From: Fischerella thermalis PCC 7521
Lineage (GTDB): Bacteria > Cyanobacteriota > Cyanobacteriia > Cyanobacteriales > Nostocaceae
Length of the DNA stretch: 64,000 nucleotides
Direction of reading: 5' to 3'
Assembly (NCBI RefSeq): GCF_000317225.1
Contig: NZ_AJLL01000037.1
Span: forward strand, 1-64,000
Of the stretch, positions 37,451 to 47,420 are shown piece after piece. The stretch's first letter is position 1. Each line of letters starts with the position of its first letter. Below the pieces are notes generated by a model that searched no databases, had not been told where the DNA came from, and saw only the letters and a list, made by a program, of their open reading frames with translations. A program made the translations under genes and the position numbers.

Positions 37451-37478
37451 AAGGATGAAGGGTGAAGGATGAAGGATG
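37451..37478. repeat. Heptanucleotide AAGGATG tandem repeat
   Basis: Four units, AAGGATG, AAGGGTG, AAGGATG and AAGGATG, just upstream of the PIG-V-like gene. The inverse unit CCTTCAT is tandem at 59723-59757. Confidence 0.85.
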
Positions 37479-37528
37479 AAGAAATATTTACTTGATTTTT
37501 GAGACTACATATCTCACTTAACTCATAA

Positions 37529-38812
37529 ATGAAACTTATGGCTCAAAAGGAATTAGCTATCAGTAAATATTTATTGAAAAATGATTTTCTATTTCCCATT
37601 ACAATCTGGCTAACCAGCAGGCTAGTGATTTGGAGTGCCATGTTATTGCTTGCTCCTCTTTTAGATGCACCGCCGGGAGGAAAAGACGCAATTTTTGGCT
37701 GGGGGGTTTTTGATGCTTGGGATAGTGTTCATTACCGTAACATCGCTATCTTAGGGTATGAATACCTCAATGATGGTAAGGGACACAATGTAGCCTTTTT
37801 CCCCTTATTTCCTCTAATTGTGCGGGGAATGATGAATTTTGGCTTGCCATTTGAAATCGCAGGGGTAATAGTAAACAATGTTGCTTTTTTAGCCACACTT
37901 TACTGTGTGTACTTTTGGGTAAAGGAATTTCACAATCTCCAGGGAGCAAGATGGGCAACAGCTGTACTGGCATGGTGTCCGCTGTCAATGTTTACAGCAG
38001 TAATTTATACTGAAGGACTGTATTTATTTTTGAGTACAGCAGCTTTACGGGCTTTTGATCAACAGCAATACACTTGGACTGCCATTTGTGGGGTAATGGC
38101 AACAGCAACGCGTCCTACAGGATTAGCATTGATCCCAGCGTTTTTAATCACTGCTTGGCAACAAAAGCGATCGCCTATTGCTTATTTTGCTGGTTTAGCT
38201 AGTTCTGGGGGCATACTACTATTCAGCCTGTATTGTCACATCCAGTTTGCTGATCCTCTGGCATTTATTCATGCCCAAAAAGGCTGGCGTTCAACTGTGG
38301 GATTTGATTGGCAAGGTTGGTGGAAAATGCTGATGCAAATTACAGTAGGTACAGCCAATTGGAAACATGGCTGGATTAAAGATCCCCTGCATCCCCTATT
38401 ATTTACTGCGATCGTTATTGTTGGTTTTTTGATTTGGCGCGATCGCCAACGCTTGGGTGCGGCGAATGCAGATTATGGATTTGCAGTTTTATTTTTACTT
38501 TTATGGATACTAGCAGGCGACCCTCTGCTGAACACTATTTCGGTTTTAGGTAGTGCTTACTTGTTATGGTATGTGCGCAAACAATTAACCCCAATCACGG
38601 TAATCTACGGTTTTTGTGGTTTGGGATTAATTTTTGCCTCTGGTGGTACTTGGTCACTTAGTCGCATTGCTTACGGCATTGTGTCATTCAGTATCGCCCT
38701 TGGTGTGTTATTGTCTCGCTATCCTCGTTACGGATACTTAACCTTATGCTTCTTCACAATTTTACTCGCCAGCTTCTCTGTGCGGTTTGCCCAGGAACTT
38801 TGGGTAGGGTGA
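37529..38812 (+). CDS. PIG-V-like mannosyltransferase family membrane protein (copy 1)
   Basis: 427 residues with about ten hydrophobic segments. The lumenal first-loop motif FDAWDSVHYRNIAILGYEY and the following HNVAFFPLFPLIVRGM match the PIG-V/GT-C-like family, where the acidic residue in this loop is thought to be catalytic and a lipid-phosphate sugar is the donor. AT-AT-RPTGLALIPAFL is a further family signature. It is about the same length as, and clearly a paralogue of, the gene at 44047-45339. First of five GT-C-type genes on this strand. Confidence 0.8.
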   Translation: MKLMAQKELAISKYLLKNDFLFPITIWLTSRLVIWSAMLLLAPLLDAPPGGKDAIFGWGVFDAWDSVHYRNIAILGYEYLNDGKGHNVAFFPLFPLIVRGMMNFGLPFEIAGVIVNNVAFLATLYCVYFWVKEFHNLQGARWATAVLAWCPLSMFTAVIYTEGLYLFLSTAALRAFDQQQYTWTAICGVMATATRPTGLALIPAFLITAWQQKRSPIAYFAGLASSGGILLFSLYCHIQFADPLAFIHAQKGWRSTVGFDWQGWWKMLMQITVGTANWKHGWIKDPLHPLLFTAIVIVGFLIWRDRQRLGAANADYGFAVLFLLLWILAGDPLLNTISVLGSAYLLWYVRKQLTPITVIYGFCGLGLIFASGGTWSLSRIAYGIVSFSIALGVLLSRYPRYGYLTLCFFTILLASFSVRFAQELWVG

Positions 38813-38815
38813 TGG

Positions 38816-38961
38816 GGAGGTCTGAGAAGTATGAGGAGTATGAGTAATATGTAGACGCGCTTTGCGCGGCTTCCCGTAGGGTGGAGTATGAAGAGTGTGA
38901 GGAGTAAAGAACTAAACACTAACCACTAATGTAGAGACGCGAGGAACATCGCGTCTCTACA
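38816..38961. repeat. Dispersed repeat block with perfect GTAGAGACGCGA hairpin
   Basis: G-rich GAGGAGTATGAG pieces, a GTAGACGCGCTTTGCGCGGC piece at 38850-38869, then TGTAGAGACGCGA (38930-38942) and TCGCGTCTCTACA (38949-38961), a perfect 13-bp stem with a 6-base loop. CAACAAA-type heptamers follow up to the next start. Confidence 0.75.
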
Positions 38962-39018
38962 ACCAACAAACAACTACCAACAATCAACAAACAACCATCA
39001 ACAACTAACCAATAACCA

Positions 39019-40440
39019 GTGAAAACATTAACTTTTCGGCTTGGCACTGTTGGTTGCATGACTTTCGCGAGTGCCTTAATGTTATTTGGGTGTAGCAGTT
39101 TACGACATATGCTGTTTCACTCAGCCGCCTGGGATTTGGGAATTTTTGATCAAGCCGTCTACTTGATTAGCCAAGGAAAGTCCCCTATTTCCTCGTTTTT
39201 GGGGTTTCACATTCTTGGGGATCATGCCGCTATAATTTTCTATCCATTGGCTTTACTTTATAAAATCTATCCTAGTGTTTACTGGTTGTTTCTTGTGCAG
39301 GCAATTGCCTTAGCATCAGGTGCGCTGTTTACCAATTTGATCGCGCGTCAAGCTGGACTCACAACGGAGCAAGCAGCAGCGATCGCAGTTGTTTATCTGT
39401 TGTATCCACTAGTATTTAACATCAATCTGTATGATTTTCACCCAGATGTCATCGCCCTACCTGCACTCTTAGGAGCAATTTTAGCTGCTCGTTTGGGAAA
39501 ATTTGGCTGGTTTTGTTTCAGTATCTTCTTGGTGTTGGGATGTAAAGCAGTATTGTCTCTGACAGTTGCAGCCATGGGAGTCTGGCTACTGCTATTTGAA
39601 AAAAGGCGGTTTTGTGGTGCGATCGCCTTACTCAGTGGTATCGTTTGGTTTGCGATCGCGACCAAAGCAATCATTCCTTTTTTCGGTGGGGAAGCAGCTT
39701 CAGTCACTCGCCACATTTCACGCTATAGCTACCTGGGGAATTCCTTTGGTGAAGTAGTCCAGAATCTGCTGTTCAATCCAAGCTTAGCCCTGGGAAAAAT
39801 TTTCTCCCTTGATACTCTAGAATATTTAGCTTTACTGTTTGCACCAGTTCTTTGGGGAATTGCGCCTCGACATCTGCTACCCCTGATTGCTGCAATTCCC
39901 ACACTGATTTTGAATATTCTCGCGGATGCTAGTCAGCAAAGAAACTTGGTGCATCAATATTCTCTCCCAATCTTACCTTTTTTGTTAGTGGTCCTAATTG
40001 GAACCCTGGCTGCTGGTCAAGGATGGATACAAAGACCAAGAAAAATTATCCTCTGGTCTTTAGTAGCTTTTTTTGCTTTAGGAAAATACGGTTATTTCTG
40101 GACAATTTATCTGGATTCGTTGGATACTTGGCAAGCGACACGGCAAGCGATCGCCCAAGTTCAAACTCAAGGAGGCGTTTATACTACTGCCGAAATCGCC
40201 TCTCATTTAACCCATCGCCCACTGATCGAGTTTACAGATGCAAATTCGCCACCAGCAGATCTGACAAAATTTGAATATATACTCTTAAATGCGCGTCATC
40301 CTGGTTGGCTGAGTAATCGCGGTTTTGCGATCAATTTGGTCAATCAACTCAAAAATACTAAACAGTTCCAACTCAGCTATCAGCAAGACGAGGTTTATTT
40401 ATTTTTGAAAAACTCTTCTGTTAGAGATAAAACGAGTTAA
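39019..40440 (+). CDS. DUF2079 family membrane protein (copy 1)
   Basis: 473 residues, about eleven hydrophobic segments. The family motif AAWDLGIFDQAVYLISQGKSPISSFLGFHILGDHAA includes a conserved Asp in the first exterior loop, and FHPDVIALPALLGAILAA and KYGYFW follow. DUF2079 belongs to the GT-C-like polytopic clan, so a lipid-linked-sugar glycosyltransferase role is inferred. GTG start 39019. The next gene is a close paralogue, a tandem duplication. Confidence 0.82.
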   Translation: MKTLTFRLGTVGCMTFASALMLFGCSSLRHMLFHSAAWDLGIFDQAVYLISQGKSPISSFLGFHILGDHAAIIFYPLALLYKIYPSVYWLFLVQAIALASGALFTNLIARQAGLTTEQAAAIAVVYLLYPLVFNINLYDFHPDVIALPALLGAILAARLGKFGWFCFSIFLVLGCKAVLSLTVAAMGVWLLLFEKRRFCGAIALLSGIVWFAIATKAIIPFFGGEAASVTRHISRYSYLGNSFGEVVQNLLFNPSLALGKIFSLDTLEYLALLFAPVLWGIAPRHLLPLIAAIPTLILNILADASQQRNLVHQYSLPILPFLLVVLIGTLAAGQGWIQRPRKIILWSLVAFFALGKYGYFWTIYLDSLDTWQATRQAIAQVQTQGGVYTTAEIASHLTHRPLIEFTDANSPPADLTKFEYILLNARHPGWLSNRGFAINLVNQLKNTKQFQLSYQQDEVYLFLKNSSVRDKTS

Positions 40441-40539
40441 TTGAAACTTAAATGTCTTTAATTCTGTCTTTTCTCCAGAAAATTGTAAAATAATTAGGTT
40501 AAGAAAATATTAACAATCTTTTTTTACTGTTTACAAGGA

Positions 40540-41937
40540 GTGAAAAAACAACTTTTTCAGCTTGGCATCATAGGTTGGATGACTGTCATCAGTGCTCTAT
40601 TGTTATTTGCGTGCAGCAGTATTAGGCATACACTGTATCAGTCAGGAGTTCTAGATCTGGGAATTTACGATCAGGTTGTTTACTTAATCAGCCAAGGACA
40701 GCCGCCTATTTCGTCTTTTTTGGGCTTTCATCACATGGGGAACCATGCAGCTTGGGCAGTCTATCCATTGGCTTTACTATATAAAATTTATCCCAGTGCC
40801 TACTGGTTATTAGCTGTACAAGCTGTTTCTTTGGCTTTGGGTGCTGTACCAACTTATTATCTTGCCCTACAAGCAGGACTGAAGGAAAGCCAAGCAGTGG
40901 CAATGGCAGCAGTTTATCTGCTGTATCCATTGATTTTTAATGTCAATCTCTTTGAATTTCATCCAGAAGTAATGGCAATTCCTGTATTTCTAGGGGTTGT
41001 TTTGGCAGCACGGTTAGGTAAGATAGGGTGGTTTTGCCTTGGCACTATTTTTATTTTAGGTTGTAAAGCCGTGTTATCGCTGACGGTAACAGCAATGGGT
41101 TTTTGGTTGCTGGTATTTGAACGACGGCGTTTTTACGGTACATTCGCCCTGATTGCTGGTATCAGTTGGTTTTTAATTGCTAGCCAAGTGATCATTCCCT
41201 TTTTTAGTAATAGTGAGGTAGCAGCAGTTTCACGTTACAGCTATTTAGGCGATTCTGTGATCGCAATTGCTAGCAATCTTCTGCTGAAGCCAAATATTGT
41301 TTTAGAGAGGGTATTTTCATTCAAGACGCTGGAATATTTAGCATTATTAGTTGCACCCTTAATTTGGGGACTTACACCGAAACATTTAACTCCTTTGGTA
41401 AGTGCAATTCCAGCATTAGTTTTGAATATTCTTTCCGACAAGCCAGCCCAACGTGACTTAATTCATCAATATTCTTTACCTATACTGCCTTTCTTAATAG
41501 TAGCTGTCATTGCCAGTCTTGCTGCTGATAAAGGATGTCTACGTACCAGAAGGGCAATAATTTTGTGGGCATTATTGGCTTTTATGGTGTTAGGAAAATA
41601 TGGCTATTTTTGGTCACGATATCTCAGAACAGTTGATAATTGGCAAGCAACAACTGAAGCGATCGCTCAAGTGCAGACAAAAGGTGCTGTTTTAACTACC
41701 CACAGTATCGCCCCGCATCTAAGCCACCGTCTGATGATTCAATTTGTGGATGATATTAGTGGGTCGCCCCCAAGCTTCACTCCGTTTGATTACATATTGC
41801 TGAACGTACGTCACCCAGATGGTACTCGTAACCCAGAGTTTGCTGCCAATTTAGTCAATCAACTGAAAAATCATCAATTATTTCAACTGGTTTACCAACG
41901 TGACGACGTTTATTTATTTGTGAAACGATCTCAATAA
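40540..41937 (+). CDS. DUF2079 family membrane protein (copy 2)
   Basis: 465 residues. Collinear with copy 1 over its whole length (LDLGIYDQVVYLISQGQPPISSFLGFHHMGNHAA, FHPEVMAIPVFLGVVLAARLG, SLPILPFLIVAVI). Copy 1 has LGDHAA where this has MGNHAA, so the acidic residue after the Gly is Asn here, which could change catalysis or specificity. The start is GTG 40540 with AAGGA six bases upstream. The gap from copy 1 is only about 100 bases. Confidence 0.82.
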   Translation: MKKQLFQLGIIGWMTVISALLLFACSSIRHTLYQSGVLDLGIYDQVVYLISQGQPPISSFLGFHHMGNHAAWAVYPLALLYKIYPSAYWLLAVQAVSLALGAVPTYYLALQAGLKESQAVAMAAVYLLYPLIFNVNLFEFHPEVMAIPVFLGVVLAARLGKIGWFCLGTIFILGCKAVLSLTVTAMGFWLLVFERRRFYGTFALIAGISWFLIASQVIIPFFSNSEVAAVSRYSYLGDSVIAIASNLLLKPNIVLERVFSFKTLEYLALLVAPLIWGLTPKHLTPLVSAIPALVLNILSDKPAQRDLIHQYSLPILPFLIVAVIASLAADKGCLRTRRAIILWALLAFMVLGKYGYFWSRYLRTVDNWQATTEAIAQVQTKGAVLTTHSIAPHLSHRLMIQFVDDISGSPPSFTPFDYILLNVRHPDGTRNPEFAANLVNQLKNHQLFQLVYQRDDVYLFVKRSQ

Positions 41938-42163
41938 AAATTAGTTATAAATTGATAGTAATCACTAAACTTATATAGGCAGAACTACTTCATTTTTGAC
42001 TAATAACCAAAGTCCAATATTTGTGAACTAAAATAATTTTTAGTCGTCTTTAGAAGACTTGAACTCTAAGCCAAGAATTAAAAGTATTGGCAGAATTTAA
42101 TAAATAAAATATTTATCAATACTCGATCCTAGCAACTATCTCAAACCTACAATTGGCAAGAGT

Positions 42164-43624
42164 ATGCCCAAATTAAAGAATATTTTATTGCAGCTATCTC
42201 TAATATTATTTTTTATGATTTTTGTCATTGCTATTAGATTTGAGCCAATGACAAAAACTTTTCAATTTGACTATGATGAAGGTTTTAATTTAATGAAAGC
42301 CGTCCTTTATTCCAAAGGTTTTTCTCTTTATAGTCAAATTTGGAACGATCAACCACCTCTTTTTACAGCAATTTTATCACAATGGCTTAATTCATTTGGT
42401 CATTCTATCTTTTCTGCCCGTTTACTCACGCTTTTATTCTCAGCAATATTAATCTGGTGTTTTTATCAAATAGTCTTTTTTGAATTAGGTCATTTCGCAG
42501 CTATAGTAGCAACATTTTTTGTATTTACCTCTTGGTTATATATTCGTCTAAGTATTTCTGTCATGATTGGCATTCCATCGTTGGCTTTGGCAATGCTATC
42601 TATTTATTTTTTATACAGATATCAACAAAAATATAATAAATTTTATTTAATTTTATCTGGTGGATGCTTGGCATTATCTTTACAAACAAAATTATTTACT
42701 ATATTTTTAATTCCTTTAATATTGTTGCAGATATTAGCTTTTTGTAGCCAAAGCAAGGAAATTAAAACCAATCGATTATTTCTATTACAATCTATATCTT
42801 TATGGTTAATTTCTTTAGTGTTTGTTTATAGCCTGGTTGGAATCTTATATCAGCAATTCTGGAATCAAGAACAATTACTTCTTACCCATCTCAAACAAAC
42901 CCCAGATTCCAGAGTAGAAAATTTTAATAATCTGCAATATCTCAATTACATGATCCATCAAGATTATGATTATATATTTCTCGCCGGTATCGGTATCTGG
43001 GCAATTATTTCTCAAAAACAGAAGAAAGGATTATTACCCTTGACCTGGCTAATTACTGCCACGTTAATTTTACTGAAACATCAACCGCTTTGGTATCACT
43101 ATTATCCCTTACTTGCTATTCCTATATGTTGGCTTGCTGCTTATGGAGCGTGCTTATTGTATAATTTATTTTCTCAAAACATACAGAAAAATTTTCAGAT
43201 AATCAATATAAAAAAATTAATTTTACCTGCGTCTTTAGTTGTAATACTCATTAGCTTAATAATTATCACTCCCCCAAATCCTCGTGGGAGTGTACCCAAA
43301 AATTTAGAGTTAATGCAAATGATTCTAAAATACAAAAGTTTGACAAATTGGGTATTTACAGATAATCCTATGTACGCTTTTTACAATGATTTAATTGTGC
43401 CGCCTGAAATTGCTGTGATGTCTTATAAAAGAATCAACTCTGGAGATTTTACGTTTACAAAAATGCTTGCCATATTAAACAAATATCACCCAGAACAAAT
43501 TATATTTACCAGATGGACTACTCAGATTAAAAGTGATAAAAATCTGATAAATTACATCAATAATAATTACTCACTGACTTACACAAATGCAACAAAAACC
43601 GAAGAACATTATGTTTTGAAATAA
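42164..43624 (+). CDS. GT39/ArnT-like glycosyltransferase membrane protein
   Basis: 486 residues, strongly AT-rich codon use. The N-terminal helix is followed by FDYDEGFNLMKAVLYSKGFSLYSQIWNDQPPLF, which is the PMT/ArnT-type first loop: DEG with the catalytic Asp, then DQPPL. About ten further hydrophobic segments precede a soluble C-terminal part (about 385-486). Such enzymes move sugar from polyprenyl phosphate to lipid or protein acceptors. AT content is higher than its neighbours, possibly transfer or local drift. Confidence 0.85.
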   Translation: MPKLKNILLQLSLILFFMIFVIAIRFEPMTKTFQFDYDEGFNLMKAVLYSKGFSLYSQIWNDQPPLFTAILSQWLNSFGHSIFSARLLTLLFSAILIWCFYQIVFFELGHFAAIVATFFVFTSWLYIRLSISVMIGIPSLALAMLSIYFLYRYQQKYNKFYLILSGGCLALSLQTKLFTIFLIPLILLQILAFCSQSKEIKTNRLFLLQSISLWLISLVFVYSLVGILYQQFWNQEQLLLTHLKQTPDSRVENFNNLQYLNYMIHQDYDYIFLAGIGIWAIISQKQKKGLLPLTWLITATLILLKHQPLWYHYYPLLAIPICWLAAYGACLLYNLFSQNIQKNFQIINIKKLILPASLVVILISLIIITPPNPRGSVPKNLELMQMILKYKSLTNWVFTDNPMYAFYNDLIVPPEIAVMSYKRINSGDFTFTKMLAILNKYHPEQIIFTRWTTQIKSDKNLINYINNNYSLTYTNATKTEEHYVLK

Positions 43625-44046
43625 ATTACAGCAATACTACATCATAATGTAAAATAATTTGCTTACTCTTCTGTATCCTTTGCCTCTCCGTGGTTTTTCC
43701 TTAAACTTCATTTTCACCAATTTGGATAGAAATGCAATAGCAATCGCACATTTATTTTTAGCTGTTTAACATCAATATTGAATATTATAATAGCAAAGTA
43801 CTATGAAATTTATATTATTAAAAATTTTTAATATCAATACCATGAATTTCGACATAAATTACTAGAATATTATCAATATTATTTCAGCATTACCTAATGA
43901 ATATCACCTTCAAAAATATTAGTTAATTTAATTGTTTTTCAGTAGATAATTGAATGTGGTGGAGGAGTGAAATGTACAAAATATTGCCAAGAGACATTTC
44001 GTTTACAGCCATAAGCAAAAACATTTTCCAAGGAGTTTAAAAATAA
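43625..44046. other. 422-base spacer, no gene seen
   Basis: Very AT-rich (long A/T tracts around 43800-43900). A GTGGTGGAGGAGTGAA site near 43956 is followed only by short stops. It presumably contains a promoter for the second PIG-V-like gene. Confidence 0.35.
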
Positions 44047-45339
44047 ATGCTTATGGCTCAAGTTCAGATATTTATCAAAAAAAGTATATGGGAAAGTGAT
44101 TTCCTTTTTCCAGGAGCAATTTGGTTAGTCAGCCGATTATTTATTTGGATTGCCATGTTGCTCATTGCACCAAATCTACCCAAACCTGTGGAGGGAGTAT
44201 TACCCAATTTTGATTTGGGAGTATTTGATGCTTGGGATAGCGTACATTATCGTAGCATTGCTACTTCTGGATATGAATTTGTTGATGACGGAGGTCAACA
44301 TAATATTGCTTTTTTCCCATTGTTTCCCCTCATGGTTCGTGGTGTCATGAATCTAGGGCTGTCGTTTGAAGTAGCAGGGTTACTAGTAAATAACATCACC
44401 TTTTTAGCCGCCCTTTACTGTGTATACTTTTGGGTTGCAGAACATCATGGAACAAAAGGGGCTAGATGGACAGCTACTGTATTAGCTTGGTGTCCTCTCT
44501 CGTTATTTGGCACAGTAATTTATACCGAAGGCTTATATCTGTTTTTAAGCGCGGCTGCTTTGCGTGCCTTTGATCGTCAGCAATATTGCTGGACAGCCTT
44601 TTGGGGTGCAATGGCGACAGCAACACGTCCTACAGGTATGGCATTAATTCCAGCCCTTTTACTTGCAGCTTGGAAAGAACGTCGCCCAAGGGTCGCCTAC
44701 CTGGCTGCTGCTGCTACTGCTACAGGTCTGCTTCTGTTCAGTCTATATTGTGCAATTGATTTTGGTAATGCGATCGCTTTTATCAATGCCCAAAAAGGAT
44801 GGCGTCCTTCTTTGGGATTTGATGGGCAAGGTTGGTGGAATATGCTGTTAGAGATCGCACTAGGTAAATCAGACGGACAGCACAGCTGGATTCAAAGATT
44901 ATTACATCCACTATTTTTTAGCACTATAGTTAGCAGTGTTTATCTGCTGTGGCGCGAACAACAAAAGTTAAGTTCTGTCATCAAGATTTATGGCTTTTAT
45001 GCTGTGGTCACAATTTCTCTCATACTGGCTAGCGATCAATATATTAACAACGTACTCAACGCTGTCATGGTTTTGGGAGGCGCTTACCTTCTATGGCGCT
45101 TACGTAAAGAATTGACCTCGGTTACTGTTCTTTACGGTTTTTGCGGTATTGCTTTGTTACTGGCATCTGGCGGTACGATATCCCTGAGCCGTCTCGCCTA
45201 CGGTATTGTACCCTTGAGTATAGCTCTGGGTGTTTTTTTGGAGCGCTATCCCCGTCAAGGATACCTGATTATAGGCTGGTTTTCGGTTTTGCTGGCCAGG
45301 ATTGCGATTGGCTTTGCTCAAAACCGTTGGGTAGGTTAA
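44047..45339 (+). CDS. PIG-V-like mannosyltransferase family membrane protein (copy 2)
   Basis: 430 residues, paralogous to copy 1 along its whole length: FDAWDSVHYRSIATSGYEF, HNIAFFPLFPLMVRGV, ATATRPTGMALIPALL and GGTISLSRLAYGIVPLSIALGVFL. The catalytic-loop Asp is kept. ATG 44047 is preceded by AAGGAGTTTAAAAATAA. With the other four membrane enzymes it suggests stepwise addition of sugars to a shared lipid-linked acceptor; the product is unknown. Confidence 0.8.
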   Translation: MLMAQVQIFIKKSIWESDFLFPGAIWLVSRLFIWIAMLLIAPNLPKPVEGVLPNFDLGVFDAWDSVHYRSIATSGYEFVDDGGQHNIAFFPLFPLMVRGVMNLGLSFEVAGLLVNNITFLAALYCVYFWVAEHHGTKGARWTATVLAWCPLSLFGTVIYTEGLYLFLSAAALRAFDRQQYCWTAFWGAMATATRPTGMALIPALLLAAWKERRPRVAYLAAAATATGLLLFSLYCAIDFGNAIAFINAQKGWRPSLGFDGQGWWNMLLEIALGKSDGQHSWIQRLLHPLFFSTIVSSVYLLWREQQKLSSVIKIYGFYAVVTISLILASDQYINNVLNAVMVLGGAYLLWRLRKELTSVTVLYGFCGIALLLASGGTISLSRLAYGIVPLSIALGVFLERYPRQGYLIIGWFSVLLARIAIGFAQNRWVG

Positions 45340-46390
45340 AGAAAATACATGGTCAGAGACGGTTGTGAGGCATAATGCTTTACGCCCTACTCTGATTAGT
45401 TTCAGAACCAATATTATTAAAATTTATTAATGAAGTATTTACATACCCAGAAAGGGCATTAATCATCGGTAATTATAGGTCTTTAGTATTTATACTGTTA
45501 AGTATGTGTTTAATTGTAATCTTGATGATATAAAAAATATAGTCTACCTTAGATTAGTAGATATAAAATTAAATTGTTACTCATCTCTAGAGCAGGAATT
45601 AGTATCCTAACCTGAGAGCAAAAAGCTGAGTTTGTGTACTACATCTAACAAAGCTTAACTTTGTTGAGTCTAATCCAAGTAACCAAGTTTTTGAGATCAA
45701 CAAATTATTATTTTAGTGACTAGATTACTAAAGTATTAGTATCAAAATAGTACTTAGATTAACTGTCCACAAATTCAGGTATAGCTAAAATAGCACTTGT
45801 TGACTTACTTAAAATTAGCTGTACACATATTTAAGCCTATAACTAAAATTATAGAGTTATAGAAAATTCATCTCTAGATGAATAAAGTTGTTCTCTCTAT
45901 TAAAGCGCAGTGAAAATACTAGTCAAGAAATTAGTTGGATCTATAGAATCTGTGCAATATTATGATGGTACAGATTAAATTTTAAATATCTTAAACAGAC
46001 AAGAAACTATTTTAATTAGTACACGTCTAGCTGCCTTATGTAAATTTAATTGCGAAACTTGATCAGAAATTTAACATTTTTTTTCAAGGTTAAAATATAG
46101 TCTAGCAGTAGAATATACTTTGATAGAGCATGAAATCAATAAAATATTCAAAATAACGAAATATTAATAAATATAGTAAATTACAAGCATTGGCCTTCCA
46201 AAGCTAAACCATATAGGATTCAGTGAGATTTCTATAATTTCTCTGACCGACATCTAATTTTCTGCTAATCTGTGTGAATTTTTGAGGATTACCAGAAAAC
46301 AGCAGGCTATTTAAAAATTATCTGAAAAGCTGTGTTATAAATTACCGTCAGAAAGGTAACTGATGGTTAATTCTGTGAAGGAGCTATGAA
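45340..46390. other. 1051-base gene-free AT-rich region
   Basis: Longest gap in the window; no coding frame with plausible composition. Dyads: AACAAAG/CTTTGTT (45647-45653 and 45659-45665, 5-base loop) and ATTCATCT/AGATGAAT (45866-45873, 45876-45883). It ends with AAGGAG at 46378, the ribosome site of the deacetylase. It could hold a small RNA or a long leader, not shown. Confidence 0.4.
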
Positions 46391-47305
46391 GTGGAAAACA
46401 ATAAGTCTATTGTCTGGCCGCAAGGAATACTAATTTCGCTGATTGCACTGTGCGGCAGCTTGAGTATTGGTCTGATTATGCCTATTAATCAGAGTACCTC
46501 TGAAATTAATACTAAACATAATATAGAAAATACAGATGACACAGAAGTCAAAACAGGGACTCAAAAACGTCTCAATCAATTCAAAGTTGCAATGCTAGCA
46601 AGTTGGCAACAACAGGCAAAATTAAAGGGAATTTCTTATATCATACCACCGCGTTTTCAAGGGGCAATAATTAATCAGGCAAAACTTCCTCCTAATGATA
46701 AAGTCATAGCTCTCACCTTTGATGATGGCCCTTGGCCTGGCTACACTGCACAAGTCCTAAATATATTAAGAGAAAATAATATTAAAGCTACATTCTTTGT
46801 TGTGGGAAAAAATCTTAAGAATTATCCCAATTTGGGCAAACAAATTGTGGCGGAAGGTCATGTCATTGGTAACCACACTTGGCATCATTGGTATCACTTT
46901 TTTAATCCACAAGCAGCAGCTTTTGAAATTGACAATACATCAGAATTAATATCTCAAATTACAGGTGCAAAAACAACTTTATTTCGCCCTCCTGGAGGGA
47001 TGCTGCATAATGGTTTAGCTAGCTATGCCAAAAGCAAGAAATATACAGTAGTAATGTGGTCGGCTGACTCTTTAGATTATAATCGCCCGACAACCTCTAT
47101 ATTAACCAGTCGAGTTTTAAAACAATCAAAACCAGGCGGTATTGTGTTGATGCATGATGGCGGTGGCAATCGTTCTCAGACTGTAGCAGCTTTACCGCAA
47201 ATAATTAGTAAATTAAGGCAACAAGGCTATCGTTTTGTCACGATCCCAGAATTATTAGAATTACAAGATAAGAATTATAAGTTGATTGCAAATATGAAGA
47301 AATAG
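46391..47305 (+). CDS. Polysaccharide deacetylase (NodB domain), membrane-anchored
   Basis: 304 residues. One N-terminal transmembrane/signal-anchor segment (about 13-33), a charged linker, then a NodB domain (about 105-295): TFDDGPWPG (catalytic and metal Asp), HVIGNHTWHHW (metal His), FRPPGG and VLMHDGGG (catalytic His). Removes N- or O-acetyl groups from a polymer outside the plasma membrane. GTG 46391 is chosen because AAGGAG lies 7 bases upstream; the ATG at 46387 is out of frame. Follows the GT-C cluster by 1.05 kb on the same strand. Confidence 0.9.
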   Translation: MENNKSIVWPQGILISLIALCGSLSIGLIMPINQSTSEINTKHNIENTDDTEVKTGTQKRLNQFKVAMLASWQQQAKLKGISYIIPPRFQGAIINQAKLPPNDKVIALTFDDGPWPGYTAQVLNILRENNIKATFFVVGKNLKNYPNLGKQIVAEGHVIGNHTWHHWYHFFNPQAAAFEIDNTSELISQITGAKTTLFRPPGGMLHNGLASYAKSKKYTVVMWSADSLDYNRPTTSILTSRVLKQSKPGGIVLMHDGGGNRSQTVAALPQIISKLRQQGYRFVTIPELLELQDKNYKLIANMKK

Positions 47306-47387
47306 TTTGCTTGATCTTGTAGTTAGTTATTGTTAATTGATAGGCTGGTCTGGTTTTACGCTTGGGCAATTATCTTTTTTAAGTCGA

Positions 47388-47420
47388 ACACAGATGCACA
47401 CAGATAAACACCGATAAATG
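47388..47420. repeat. Dispersed ACACAGATG repeat
   Basis: GAACACAGATGCACACAGAT followed by AAACACCGATAAATG. Fourth copy of the family in this window, in the 340-base convergent spacer. Confidence 0.7.
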
